From contig JALHJL010000073.1 in the NCBI GenBank assembly GCA_022839625.1, positions 1-15,729 of the forward strand: a DNA stretch of 15,729 bases. The letters run 5' to 3'. This document shows, in pieces, positions 6,094-13,914 of this stretch. Within the stretch, counting starts at the first letter, position 1, and each line of letters opens with the position of its first letter. The stretch comes from Phycisphaerales bacterium (GTDB lineage: Bacteria > Planctomycetota > Phycisphaerae > UBA1845 > Fen-1342). The position numbers were made by a program, and so were the translations under genes. The notes below the pieces were generated by a model that did not search any database, had not been told where the DNA came from, and saw only the letters and a program-made list of their open reading frames with translations.

Positions 6094-7218
6094 ATGAGTT
6101 CCAGTAACAGACCGCGCTCAGAACCGCCGACCGCGCCAGCCGCCGGGCCGGCCGATCCGAAATCGCCGGCGCCCGTGCGCCCGCGGCTACCGCTGCGAAC
6201 GAAGCTGTTGTTCTCGGTCCTGACGGCGGTGCTGGTGCTGGCGGTCCTGGAAAACGCCAGCCGCTTGGTGCTGACGGTCGCGCCGAACCCGCGGTGGGAT
6301 TACGATCGACAGCTCTTGCAGGCGCTCGGGTTTCCGGCGCTGGCCGACCTGCTCCAGGCAGACGACACCCGATTCTGGGCGTTGCGGCCCAATCTTGATG
6401 GACTTCTCCTGACGGGTCAGTTCGCCGACAGTCCCGTCATCCGGTTTCGGGTCTCCACGGATGCCGCCGGCCTGCGCCGCGTCCCGCCCGTGGGTCCGAG
6501 CCAGCAGCGGGTCCTCTTCCTCGGCGACTCGTGCACGTTCGGGGTCGGCGTCGAAGACCACGAGACCCTCCCGGCGCGCGTGCAGGAGCGACTGAGAGAC
6601 GTGAGTTGCACGAACGCCGGCGTGCCGGGGTACACCGCGTTCCAGGGACTGCGGCTGCTGGAGGAGCTCCTGCCGCAGATCCTGCCCCACGTAGTCGTCA
6701 TCAACTTCGGACGGAACGACAGTCTCGTATGGGACGGCCGCAGCGACCTCGAGCACGCCGCACAACTCGAGCGCCAACGTGCGCGCTGGTGGAACCGGCT
6801 GCGTTGCGTGCATCTCGCGGCGCGCCTGCTGCGCACCGCACCGCCGCCCCAGCCGCCCCAGGGCGGCGCGCCGCGTCTGAGCGACGCGGAGTTCGAGGCC
6901 ACGGTGCGCGACATGATCGCTGCCTGCCGCGCGCACGGGGCCTGGCCCGTCCTGTTGATCTGGCCGGAACGCCTGCAGATGACCGAGGAGCGCACGCACT
7001 CTAAGCAGCGCGTCCTCCTCCGCCTGGCCGAGGCCGAGCGGCTGCCGTGTCTGGACCTCACCCCGCACTTGCGCGGGGGCGGCGGCGCGGCACTCTACCT
7101 CGACGTTGTCCACGCCAACGCGGCGGGCTGCGAGCTGGCGGCCGAGCCAGTGGAGGCGACGGTACGTCTGCTGTTGTTGCGCATGAAGGCAACTTCGCCG
7201 CCCCCGGGCCGCAAGTGA
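6094..7218 (+). CDS. Membrane-anchored SGNH/GDSL-family hydrolase
   Basis: The 374-residue product begins with a Pro-rich cytoplasmic tail, then one membrane segment (about residues 36-61, basic LPLRTK before it), then an extracytoplasmic SGNH hydrolase domain. Catalytic blocks are visible: FLGDSCTFG with Ser146 (block I), NAGVPGYT (residues 174-181, block II), INFGRNDS with Gly206 and Asn208 (block III) and DVVH with Asp337 and His340 (block V). Enzymes of this family remove acyl or acetyl groups from lipids or polysaccharides; the substrate here is unknown. ATG 6094 is chosen over the in-frame TTG at 6073; only a weak GGAAAA precedes it, so the start is not certain. It may be involved in exopolysaccharide or envelope modification, which is inference from the anchor and fold. 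Confidence 0.82.
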   Translation: MSSSNRPRSEPPTAPAAGPADPKSPAPVRPRLPLRTKLLFSVLTAVLVLAVLENASRLVLTVAPNPRWDYDRQLLQALGFPALADLLQADDTRFWALRPNLDGLLLTGQFADSPVIRFRVSTDAAGLRRVPPVGPSQQRVLFLGDSCTFGVGVEDHETLPARVQERLRDVSCTNAGVPGYTAFQGLRLLEELLPQILPHVVVINFGRNDSLVWDGRSDLEHAAQLERQRARWWNRLRCVHLAARLLRTAPPPQPPQGGAPRLSDAEFEATVRDMIAACRAHGAWPVLLIWPERLQMTEERTHSKQRVLLRLAEAERLPCLDLTPHLRGGGGAALYLDVVHANAAGCELAAEPVEATVRLLLLRMKATSPPPGRK

Positions 7219-7293
7219 CGTGCGTCGTCGGCCACCGGCGACGCCGGCAGTTTCCGGGTCGGCAGCCATCCTGCGAATGGGGCGTATCCCAAG

Positions 7294-7299
7294 TACAAT
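7294..7299 (+). promoter_or_regulatory. -10 box (TACAAT) placed for a leaderless transcript
   Basis: TACAAT (5/6 match) ends 6 bases before the ATG at 7306. No ribosome binding site is visible between them. CTGCGA (7271-7276) at 17 bases matches the -35 consensus 3/6. As with the metal-regulator gene, the transcript would begin at about the start codon. Confidence 0.5.
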
Positions 7300-7305
7300 G
7301 CTGCG

Positions 7306-8079
7306 ATGCTGTCGCGGCTGCGCATCGTATTGGTCTCGCCGAGCGGACCGGCCAACATCGGCGGCGTCGCGCGCATCATGGCGAACATGGGCCTGGGGGA
7401 CTTGGTCGTCGTCGCCCCGCGCTGCGAAGTGCACGATGCCGCGGCCGTTGCCTACGCCGCGCACGGCAAGCCGGTGCTCGACGACGCCCGCGTGGTGCCG
7501 GACATCCCCGCGGCCCTGGCCGGGTGCGTGCGTACGTACGCCACGTCGTCGAAGCTCGGCCTGTACCGCCGGCAGGCCGCGATTACGCCGGCCGAGGCCG
7601 CAGCCGAAGCGTTGCAGGTGGCGACGCGGGGGCCCGTCGCCTTCGTTTTCGGACGCGAGGACTACGGCCTGCAAAACCGCGAATTGCTGCACTTCGACCG
7701 GATCGTGTCGATTCCCGCCGCGGAGTCCTACCCGGTCCTGAACCTGGCGGCCGCGGTCGCCATCCTCTGCTATGAGCTGCGCGGCGCCTGGCTGGCCCTG
7801 GAGCACCAGCCGCCGTTGCCGCTGGCCATCGACCCCGGGGTCGCGACGGACGACCAGAAGCAGGTGATGTTCGCGCGGCTGTTCGATGCCCTCGATGCGG
7901 TGGGGTTCTTCTTTGGTCAGAACCCGGACCATCTGAAGTACGCCCTGCGGCACCTGCTGGGACGCCTGGACCTGGGAGTCAACGAGGTCGATATTCTGAT
8001 CGGCATGGCCCGGCAGATTCGCTGGTACGTGGACCACCATCCGCAGCGGACCGACCGATCCACCCGCCCCCCCGCGTAA
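7306..8079 (+). CDS. trmJ: TrmJ-like tRNA 2'-O-methyltransferase (SpoU/SPOUT family)
   Basis: The 257-residue protein has the three SpoU motifs of trefoil-knot 2'-O-ribose methyltransferases. Motif 1 is SPSGPANIGGVARIMANMG with Asn17 and Arg23. Motif 2 is FVFGREDYGLQN (residues 113-124). Motif 3 is PVLNLAAAVAILCYE (143-157). A C-terminal helical extension is typical of TrmJ, which methylates position 32 of tRNA using S-adenosylmethionine in the cytosol. TrmL and other SpoU members share the motifs, but they are shorter or have other extensions, so TrmJ is the best name without being proven. The gene begins 87 bases after the SGNH hydrolase gene and has its own -10 box, so it is probably transcribed separately. 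Confidence 0.8.
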   Translation: MLSRLRIVLVSPSGPANIGGVARIMANMGLGDLVVVAPRCEVHDAAAVAYAAHGKPVLDDARVVPDIPAALAGCVRTYATSSKLGLYRRQAAITPAEAAAEALQVATRGPVAFVFGREDYGLQNRELLHFDRIVSIPAAESYPVLNLAAAVAILCYELRGAWLALEHQPPLPLAIDPGVATDDQKQVMFARLFDALDAVGFFFGQNPDHLKYALRHLLGRLDLGVNEVDILIGMARQIRWYVDHHPQRTDRSTRPPA

Positions 8080-8186
8080 CGCGCGCGGCCTGCGTTGTGG
8101 GCGCCCCAATAAATGGCCTGCGCCCGCGAATACCCGGACAGAGCGCAGCAGAAGGACACCCGCGCCCCCTCATACGGGAGTCCGCT

Positions 8187-9680
8187 ATGGGTACGTTCTC
8201 GCCGGGTAGCTTCTCGGTATGGTTGGCGTGTGTTGTTGGAGGAATCGCGTCCGCGGCCGCAGTCGGGCAACACCTCGACGCTGAGCCGGTGTTCCTCGAG
8301 CCCGTCGGTGCCGTACGCGATGACGAAACGCCGCCGACGTGCCGGCTCGTGACCGATGCGGCGCAGACGAGCACGTACCGGGCGTGGCTGGACAACGATG
8401 CGGCCCGGCGGGCGCTCGCGTTGTACGCCAGTGCCTGCCGCATCGCGCAACGCGGCGCTGCGGAGGCGGCCCCGCCGAAGTACTACGTGCTGCTCGTACC
8501 GGAGGGCAATCATGCCGCAATCGGGTTTCGGCTGAAAGCCGACGGCGGCACGGAGGACCACCTGGCGCAGCCGTTCATCAAGCTGGATCCAAGTGAGCGC
8601 AGCTTTGGCATCACGCTGCTGCACGAGACCGGGCACATGGTCGTGGCCACGCTCGGCGGGAAGTGCATGGACCGAAAGCCGGTGTCTTCGATCCCTCATT
8701 CGACGGCGACGCTCAGCGACCGCGTTACGGCGTTCGACGAAGGCTTCGCGATACACCTGGAGACGCTGGCGGTGCACCTGAGCCAGGACCCGACGATCCG
8801 CGCCCGTTACCGGCACGAGCGTTGCGACTTTGGGCCGGCCGAGAAGAAACGTAGCGAGTACTTCCGCAGTGCCCTGGACCTGATGACGTATTCGCAGGAC
8901 TGGGCGCGCTACTACGAAGTGCGCGAGAACAGCTATGCCTTCGCGCCAGCCTACCGCGGTGGCGACTACCTGCGCGTCCAACTCGAGAAGAGCCGGGACT
9001 TCGCCACGCTGCGCGACGCAAACCAGCTCCTTCAGTCCGAGGGGTTCTACGCCAGCTTCTTCTTCGGCTGCGTGGTGCGCGGACCGGAGACGCCGGACGC
9101 CGAGACAATCCGTGGTCGGCACGAGCAGATGCTGGCCGTCCTGGCGGAGATGTTCCGGCGTCACCCGCCCAATTCGGAATCACCGTACCTGCTGGACTTC
9201 GTGACCACGTACCTGGGGCTGTATCCCCATGAGGCCGGTGAGATTGTGGACGTGCTGCTGGATCTCAGCCACGGGGTGTTCGTGGACGAGGGTGCGGCAG
9301 AGTTATGGCGGAAGCTCTACCTGGGAGCCCTGCACCTGGACCTGAAGCAACTGCCGATCGACGAGATTCAGGCCGCCCGCGCCCGCTGGCACGAGGCGGT
9401 CTGCCACGATCCGCAGGTCTTGTATGCTCGCCTCGGCCCGCAAATCCCCTGCACGGTTCCTGCAAGAAAGGTGCGGCTGGTGCTTCTGGGCCGTGAGCAA
9501 CCGGTGCGCTTCGACCTGAACACGGTGCCCGAGGGAATTCTGCGGCTGATTCCCGACATCACTGAGGCGGAGATCGACGGCTGGCAGGCCGAGCGCCGCC
9601 GCGCGCCGTTCGCCGACGTCGCGGACTTCCGGCAGCGCGTGCCGCTTAGCGAACAGGTGCTGGGACAGCTCGAGTTCTGA
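8187..9680 (+). CDS. Secreted HExxH metallopeptidase-like protein with C-terminal helix-hairpin-helix domain
   Basis: The 497-residue product starts with a signal peptide (hydrophobic VWLACVVGGIASAAAVG, residues 11-27), so it is exported. A zincin motif HETGH (146-150) follows, and DEG (Glu185) about 35 residues downstream is a plausible third zinc ligand in a helix (AFDEGFAIHLE), the gluzincin arrangement. The last 55-60 residues (FDLNTVPEGILRLIP...R...APFADVADF) resemble the DNA-binding or protein-binding HhH repeat of ComEA and type II secretion GspK. The middle third is helical and unassigned. ATG 8187 is chosen because GGGAG lies 6 bases before it and the signal peptide begins there; the open frame extends to 8097 without a signal. 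Peptidase activity and substrate are inferred only from the motif. Confidence 0.75.
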   Translation: MGTFSPGSFSVWLACVVGGIASAAAVGQHLDAEPVFLEPVGAVRDDETPPTCRLVTDAAQTSTYRAWLDNDAARRALALYASACRIAQRGAAEAAPPKYYVLLVPEGNHAAIGFRLKADGGTEDHLAQPFIKLDPSERSFGITLLHETGHMVVATLGGKCMDRKPVSSIPHSTATLSDRVTAFDEGFAIHLETLAVHLSQDPTIRARYRHERCDFGPAEKKRSEYFRSALDLMTYSQDWARYYEVRENSYAFAPAYRGGDYLRVQLEKSRDFATLRDANQLLQSEGFYASFFFGCVVRGPETPDAETIRGRHEQMLAVLAEMFRRHPPNSESPYLLDFVTTYLGLYPHEAGEIVDVLLDLSHGVFVDEGAAELWRKLYLGALHLDLKQLPIDEIQAARARWHEAVCHDPQVLYARLGPQIPCTVPARKVRLVLLGREQPVRFDLNTVPEGILRLIPDITEAEIDGWQAERRRAPFADVADFRQRVPLSEQVLGQLEF

Positions 9681-9754
9681 GGGTACGTGGCCGGCCCCGT
9701 GCCCGTCCCACCGCTACGCCGCCTGAGACCGGGCTCGACCGTTGTCCCGGGAGG

Positions 9755-10837
9755 CTATTCCTTCGGCGGGGGAATCTTGTACACCCAGCCGTACTTGTCG
9801 GGGGCGTCGCCGAGCTGGATCGCGCGCAGCCGCTGATAGAGCTCGGTGGTGAGCCGGCCGGCGCGCCCATCCTTCGAATAGACGACCTTACGGTCCCGGA
9901 AGGTGATCGACCCGACCGGCGTGATCACGGCGGCCGTGCCGCAGCAGCCCGCCTCGGCGAACTCGAAAATCTCGTCGACCGCCACGGGGCGTTGCACGGG
10001 CCGCATGCCCATCTCTTCCGCGAGCGTGAGGAGCGACTTGTTCGTGATCGACGGCAGGATGGAGGGGCTCGCCGGCGTTACGTACTGGCCGTCCTGCGTG
10101 ACGCCGAAGAAGTTCGCGGGCCCCGACTCGTCCAGGTACTTCTTCTCGCGCGCGTCGAGATACAGCACTTCCGTGAAGCCGCGCTGCTTGGCGGCCATCG
10201 TGGCCCGGATGCCGGCGGCGTAGTTGCCGCCAACCTTCACGTCGCCCACGCCGAGCGGGGCGGCCCGGTCGACCTCTTCCTCGACCACCAAGTCCACCGG
10301 CTTGAAGCCGGTCTTGAAATAGGGTCCGACCGGCGTCACGAGGATCACGAACATGTACTCGGTGGCCGGCTTCACGCCCACCTGGGGGCCCGTTCCGATG
10401 ACGAGCGGCCGGATATACAGGCTGGCGCCCGTGCCGTAGGGCGGCACATAGTGCCGGTTCGCGTTGACGACGCGCTCCATCGCCGCCATGAACAGCGGCT
10501 CGGGCACCGGCTCCATCAGAATCTTCTTGCAGGAGCGGATCAGCCGCTTGGCGTTCTCGTCCGGGCGGAACGCGACCACGTCCCCGCGCCGCGTCTCGAA
10601 GGCCTTGAGCCCTTCAAAACACTCCTGGCCGTAGTGGAGGCACGTCGCCGCGATGTGCAGTGGGATCGACTCGTCGCGCGTCAGCACGCCGGCGTCCCAC
10701 GCCCCGTTACGCCACGTGTAGCGGATGTTGTAGTCGGTCTGGTGATACCCGAAGTCGAGGTTGGCCCAGTCGAGGTCCGCCTTGGTCACGTTGTTCTCCG
10801 CTTGCTGCTCGGGGTGAGGACGTGTACGAACGCTCAT
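9755..10837 (-). CDS. ilvE: Branched-chain amino acid aminotransferase
   Basis: The 360-residue cytosolic PLP enzyme performs the last step of valine, isoleucine and leucine synthesis, exchanging amino groups between glutamate and branched-chain 2-oxo acids. It belongs to the longer, eukaryote-like class IV subgroup. Landmarks: HYGQECFEGLKAF (about 68-80), YIRPLVIGTG (141-150), KVGGNY with the PLP-binding Lys201, LDESGPANFF, and GTAAVITPVGSI near the C-terminus. Length is typical (350-370). ATG 10837 has GGGAG 7 bases upstream; the open frame extends further upstream without homology. It diverges from rlmN across 270 bases. No leucine- or isoleucine-rich leader peptide was seen, so attenuation is not indicated. 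Confidence 0.94.
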   Translation of the reverse strand: MSVRTRPHPEQQAENNVTKADLDWANLDFGYHQTDYNIRYTWRNGAWDAGVLTRDESIPLHIAATCLHYGQECFEGLKAFETRRGDVVAFRPDENAKRLIRSCKKILMEPVPEPLFMAAMERVVNANRHYVPPYGTGASLYIRPLVIGTGPQVGVKPATEYMFVILVTPVGPYFKTGFKPVDLVVEEEVDRAAPLGVGDVKVGGNYAAGIRATMAAKQRGFTEVLYLDAREKKYLDESGPANFFGVTQDGQYVTPASPSILPSITNKSLLTLAEEMGMRPVQRPVAVDEIFEFAEAGCCGTAAVITPVGSITFRDRKVVYSKDGRAGRLTTELYQRLRAIQLGDAPDKYGWVYKIPPPKE

Positions 10838-10971
10838 GGCAAGTCTCCCGTCGCCGCCCTCGCACCCGGCACACCCCGGCTCCCCGGCCGCCGTCCCATC
10901 GTACGGGCCGCGCACCGCCCGAGCCGTGTGGAGTTTCGGCGCATTCGAAGCTCATGCACCAGCACATCTTG

Positions 10972-11000
10972 AGCATAGAGTCTGCGGCGAGCCGTTGCAA
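10972..11000 (-). promoter_or_regulatory. Candidate sigma70-type promoter for ilvE
   Basis: On the minus strand TTGCAA (10995-11000) and TATGCT (10972-10977) are separated by 17 bases, each a 4/6 match. Transcription would start near 10965, leaving a leader of about 128 bases before the ATG at 10837. Confidence 0.45.
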
Positions 11001-11107
11001 GCACAACACCCGGCCGTCGCAAGCGATTCGCGCGGGGTCGCGTTGAAGGCCGCGGCCGGGAGTCGGTAAGATCACGCGATTCGGCCCCCAGCCGTCGGAG
11101 ACCTTCC

Positions 11108-12247
11108 GTGAGTCCGCCCCAAAGCGAACGCCGCCACCTCCTGGGCGAAGAGCTGCCCGCCCTGCGCCAATGGCTGACCGACAACCGCCAGGAGCGTTAT
11201 CGGGCTGACCAGTTGGCGGATTGGATTTACCGGCAGGCAGCCGAATCCTTCGAGCAGATGAGCAACCTCTCCAAGGGGCTGCGCGCCTGGCTTGCCGAAC
11301 ACGCGGACATTTATCGCGCCCGAGCTGCCGCCGAGTCCGTTGCGCAGGACGGCACGCGCAAGCTGCTTCTGGCGTGTGGCGACGGCGAGACCGTGGAGAC
11401 CGTGTGGATTCCTGAGGTCGCGCGCCACACCGCCTGCCTCTCGTCCCAGGTCGGCTGCCCGGTAGGCTGCCGCTTCTGCGCCAGCGGACTGGAGGGTGTG
11501 CGGCGCAACCTGTCCGCGGGCGAGATCGTCGAGCAGGCGCTGCACGTCCAACGTCTGATCGCGGCGCACGCCGACCCCAGCCAGGAGCGCCCCGCGCGGC
11601 TGTCGAACATCGTGCTGATGGGCATGGGCGAGCCGCTGGCCAACTACGAGGCGGTGATGCAGGCGGTCCGCATCCTGAACGCGTCCTGGGGCCTCGGGAT
11701 CGGGGCACGCAAGATCACGCTCAGCACGGTTGGTCTGCCCAAGCAGATTCGGCGGCTGGCCGGCGAGGGACTCCAGCTCAACCTCGCTTTGTCGCTGCAC
11801 GCCCCCGAGCAGAAGCTGCGGGAAGAGCTGGTCCCGTGGGGCAAGGTGCCGCTCAAGGAACTGCTCGATGCGTGCCACCACTACTTCGAGCAGACGGGCC
11901 GCGAGGTGACGCTGGAATACGTCCTGCTCGAGGGGATCAACATGGAAGCGCGGCATGCCGCCGAGCTCGCGCGGATCGCCCGCCGACTGCGCTGCAACGT
12001 CAATCTGCTCCGGTACAACCCCGTGCCCGGCCTGCCTTTCGGACGCCCGAGCGGTGAGGCCGCGTATGCCTTCCAGCGCGAGCTTCGCAGCCACGGCGTG
12101 AACGCGCACCTGCGTACCTCGCGCGGACAGGATATCGAGGCGGCCTGCGGCCAATTGCGGCGGCGGAAGGCCGATCCGGCAGAGGGACCGGTTGCAGAAA
12201 GCCCGCCGAACTCCCCGACGGCGGAGTCGTCCCCCGAGCCAGAATGA
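11108..12247 (+). CDS. rlmN: Dual-specificity rRNA/tRNA adenine-C2 methyltransferase RlmN
   Basis: The 379-residue radical-SAM enzyme methylates C2 of an adenine in 23S rRNA (position 2503 in E. coli) and in some tRNAs. Visible features: N-terminal helical domain (YRADQLADWIY), the 4Fe-4S motif Cys117-x3-Cys121-x2-Cys124 (CPVGCRFC), GMGEP (172-176), S-T-V-G-L-P (206-211), and the catalytic Cys347 in DIEAACGQL. The second active-site Cys of RlmN corresponds to Cys110 or lies within the cluster region. GTG 11108 is preferred: GGAG sits 7 bases before it and the N-terminal domain begins soon after. The last 30 residues are an acidic Pro/Ser tail without family similarity. The paralogue Cfr is less likely given the context. 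Confidence 0.93.
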   Translation: MSPPQSERRHLLGEELPALRQWLTDNRQERYRADQLADWIYRQAAESFEQMSNLSKGLRAWLAEHADIYRARAAAESVAQDGTRKLLLACGDGETVETVWIPEVARHTACLSSQVGCPVGCRFCASGLEGVRRNLSAGEIVEQALHVQRLIAAHADPSQERPARLSNIVLMGMGEPLANYEAVMQAVRILNASWGLGIGARKITLSTVGLPKQIRRLAGEGLQLNLALSLHAPEQKLREELVPWGKVPLKELLDACHHYFEQTGREVTLEYVLLEGINMEARHAAELARIARRLRCNVNLLRYNPVPGLPFGRPSGEAAYAFQRELRSHGVNAHLRTSRGQDIEAACGQLRRRKADPAEGPVAESPPNSPTAESSPEPE

Positions 12248-12249
12248 TC

Positions 12250-12272
12250 GGCCGCGGCCGCCGGCCGCGGCC
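12250..12272 (+). terminator. Strong GC hairpin immediately after rlmN
   Basis: Two copies of the palindrome GGCCGCGGCC (12250-12259 and 12263-12272), separated by GCC, can pair into a 10-base stem. It begins three bases after the rlmN stop codon. No T-tract follows, so it may act as a Rho-independent pause, an mRNA-end protector or a Rho-assisted end. Confidence 0.5.
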
Positions 12273-12387
12273 CCGTGTGCCTGCCAAGGGTCTGCCGCAG
12301 ACCTGATTCACACATCACGTCGCATCACATCGCACGCGCGCCGCGCAGCCGGCCCGTTATCGCCCGCGTACGCCTCCCCGACGTCGA

Positions 12388-12426
12388 TTGCCTTTCGTGA
12401 ATCCAGGCGTATGGTTTGTTAGGAGG
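12388..12426 (+). promoter_or_regulatory. Candidate promoter and strong ribosome binding site for the J-like gene
   Basis: TTGCCT (12388-12393) and TATGGT (12410-12415) are spaced by 16 bases, each a 4/6 match. AGGAGG (12421-12426) lies 8 bases before the ATG at 12435, a full consensus Shine-Dalgarno and the best in the window. If the promoter call is right, the transcript would start almost inside the ribosome binding site, so the promoter may instead lie elsewhere. Confidence 0.35.
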
Positions 12427-12434
12427 CTGGAAAG

Positions 12435-12953
12435 ATGGCCCAGGATCACTTCGCCGTTCTCGGACTGTCTCCGGGGCGGTATGAGCCGCTGGAAATAACA
12501 CGTCGTTTTCAGGTCCGCCGGGCACTGCTCCTGGCGGAACTGGACAACCCCGCGCGTTACGCGGACGCACGCCGCGAGCTGGACCAGCTTTACCTGGCCT
12601 ACGCCGCCCTGCGCAACTCGCCTCGGCTGGACAGCCGCGGCCGGCCAGCCGCCACGGAGGCCGAACCGCTGGTCCGCTTGCGCGAATTGATTGCTGCCTC
12701 GCTGGAAGACGGGCTCCTGCGCTACTCCCGGCGGCAGGCGATACTGGCCCAGGCGCGCGAGCTGGGGTTGAGCGATTTCCAGGCACAGCTCCTGATGGCG
12801 CAGGTGCAGTTTGGCGGGCGCGAGTCCGCGCTCGTGGCGAGTCCGCCGGTCGCGAAGACGAATGCCGGGTCGCCGGTCTGGGTCCGGCTTGCGGGCGTGG
12901 GTGCTCTGGCGCTGGCGATCTTCCTGTTTCTGGTGCGCTGGGCGGGCGGATGA
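12435..12953 (+). CDS. J-domain-like, tail-anchored protein without HPD motif
   Basis: The 172-residue product begins with a segment resembling the start of a J domain (HFAVLGLSPGRYEPLEITRRFQVRRALLL, residues 5-33, then a helix ending YLAYAALRN), but the His-Pro-Asp needed to stimulate DnaK is absent. A second helical segment (about residues 80-125; RQAILAQARELGLSDFQAQLL) has no name I can give. One membrane segment (about 149-168) lies at the very C-terminus, so the protein is likely tail-anchored with its body in the cytoplasm. The start is fixed by AGGAGG 8 bases upstream. It may be a scaffold or adaptor rather than a co-chaperone; that is inference. Confidence 0.7.
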   Translation: MAQDHFAVLGLSPGRYEPLEITRRFQVRRALLLAELDNPARYADARRELDQLYLAYAALRNSPRLDSRGRPAATEAEPLVRLRELIAASLEDGLLRYSRRQAILAQARELGLSDFQAQLLMAQVQFGGRESALVASPPVAKTNAGSPVWVRLAGVGALALAIFLFLVRWAGG

Positions 12954-12996
12954 GGGGGGCACGAGGAGACCGGGTCGCCGCGTACGGACGGGCCGG

Positions 12997-13845
12997 TCAA
13001 GCCGTGCCGACTTCCTCCGCAAACCGTTCCAGCCAGGGCAGCAGCACGCGGGCCACTTGGACCTGGGCGAAGTTGAACAGGAAATGCGCCAGGATTACGG
13101 CCAAGGCACTGCGCGTCAGCACGAAGAACAGGCCCAGCACGGCACCCACCCCGAAAACCTGGATCATCCCCAGCCAGCCCTGCGTGAAGTGCAAGGCTGC
13201 GAACAACGCCGTCGAAATCGCGATCGCCGCCCACCAGCGGCAGCCCACGCGATGGAGGTAGGGAATCAGCAGGCCGCGAAACAGCAGCTCCTCGTGAATG
13301 GCCACCGGGATCATCAGCAGCACCACCGTCCAGAAGTTATCCAACGGCAACGTGTCCATGAACTCGACCCGGCGGACCAAGTCCTCCTGAAGACCGGGAT
13401 AGACCAACAGGAGGCCCGCCACGACCAGCATGAACAGGACGAAGACGGTGTAAATCGCCGCCACGATCGGCACCGCCCAGAGGATCTGCCCCCCCAACCG
13501 CGTGCTCTGAACGCCGAACGCGGCGGAGGGCACGCCATGACGGAAGATGAAGTAGGCGGTCAGCGCAACCAGCAACGCCGCATCGAACCACTTGTGGACG
13601 ACCACGATGTTGCTGAAGTTGAAGTCCACGACGTCCGGGAAGCTGAGCGCGGCGCCGAAATCGAACCCGTACGGAATGACCAGCGCCACAAGCAGCAACA
13701 GGGCCAGGTCCAGCGCCGCACCGCGGCGAGAAATGCCCGCCAGCTCAAGCGGTCGCGTTTCCGGGAGCGTCGACGCGCAGGTCACCGGGCGGGCCAGGAT
13801 CGCGTCGGAGGCGGTGGGCGTGTTGCTTGAGGGTTGGTCAGTCAC
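12997..13845 (-). CDS. CPBP-family intramembrane metalloprotease (CAAX-protease-like)
   Basis: The 282-residue integral membrane protein has about seven hydrophobic segments and the CPBP (Abi) motifs: EELLFR with Glu185, Glu186 and Arg190; F-x3-H with Phe215 and His219; and H-x3-N with His254 and Asn258. Relatives include the Rce1 CAAX protease; bacterial members act in bacteriocin immunity, signalling or unknown processes, so the substrate is unknown. It starts with GTG at 13845 (GGGAG just upstream). Its 3' end converges on the J-like gene across 43 bases and its 5' end diverges from the unassigned 561-residue gene across 69 bases. Confidence 0.88.
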   Translation of the reverse strand: MTDQPSSNTPTASDAILARPVTCASTLPETRPLELAGISRRGAALDLALLLLVALVIPYGFDFGAALSFPDVVDFNFSNIVVVHKWFDAALLVALTAYFIFRHGVPSAAFGVQSTRLGGQILWAVPIVAAIYTVFVLFMLVVAGLLLVYPGLQEDLVRRVEFMDTLPLDNFWTVVLLMIPVAIHEELLFRGLLIPYLHRVGCRWWAAIAISTALFAALHFTQGWLGMIQVFGVGAVLGLFFVLTRSALAVILAHFLFNFAQVQVARVLLPWLERFAEEVGTA

Positions 13846-13859
13846 GAGGGCTCCCGCGG

Positions 13860-13889
13860 TTGTTCTCGCGGATCATACCCGGTTACAGT
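13860..13889 (+). promoter_or_regulatory. Candidate promoter for the 561-residue protein gene
   Basis: TTGTTC (13860-13865) and TACAGT (13884-13889) are separated by 18 bases. Transcription near 13896 would leave a short leader with GGAG motifs before the ATG at 13915. It overlaps the opposing candidate promoter of the CPBP gene, so the two may compete. Confidence 0.35.
13872..13877 (-). promoter_or_regulatory. Candidate -10 box for the CPBP protease gene
   Basis: On the minus strand TATGAT (5/6 match) lies 26 bases before the GTG start at 13845, which would leave a leader of about 20 bases containing the ribosome binding site. No good -35 hexamer was found at the usual distance. Confidence 0.35.
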
Positions 13890-13914
13890 GCTACAGGCGC
13901 GGAGCGGAGAGCAT

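Noticed and set aside
6187..8109. A 640-codon open frame on the minus strand across the SGNH hydrolase and trmJ genes
   Set aside because: It lies antisense to two genes with clear catalytic motifs, is Arg/Gln-rich low-complexity sequence typical of shadow frames in GC-rich DNA, and spans both genes and their gap.
9729..9750. CCGGG...CCCGG between the HhH metallopeptidase-like gene and ilvE as a terminator
   Set aside because: Five-base stem with a 12-base loop and no T-tract; common by chance in such GC-rich sequence.
10710..10967. A Cys-rich leader peptide (MCWCMSFEC) at the start of the ilvE transcript
   Set aside because: The ATG would lie at or before the predicted transcription start, the frame runs on into ilvE without a stop, and cysteine codons make no sense for branched-chain amino acid attenuation.
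12968..12998. GACCGG...CCGGTC inverted repeat between the convergent J-like and CPBP genes as a bidirectional terminator
   Set aside because: The stem is only 6 bases with a 19-base loop, overlaps the CPBP stop codon, and has no T-tract on either side.
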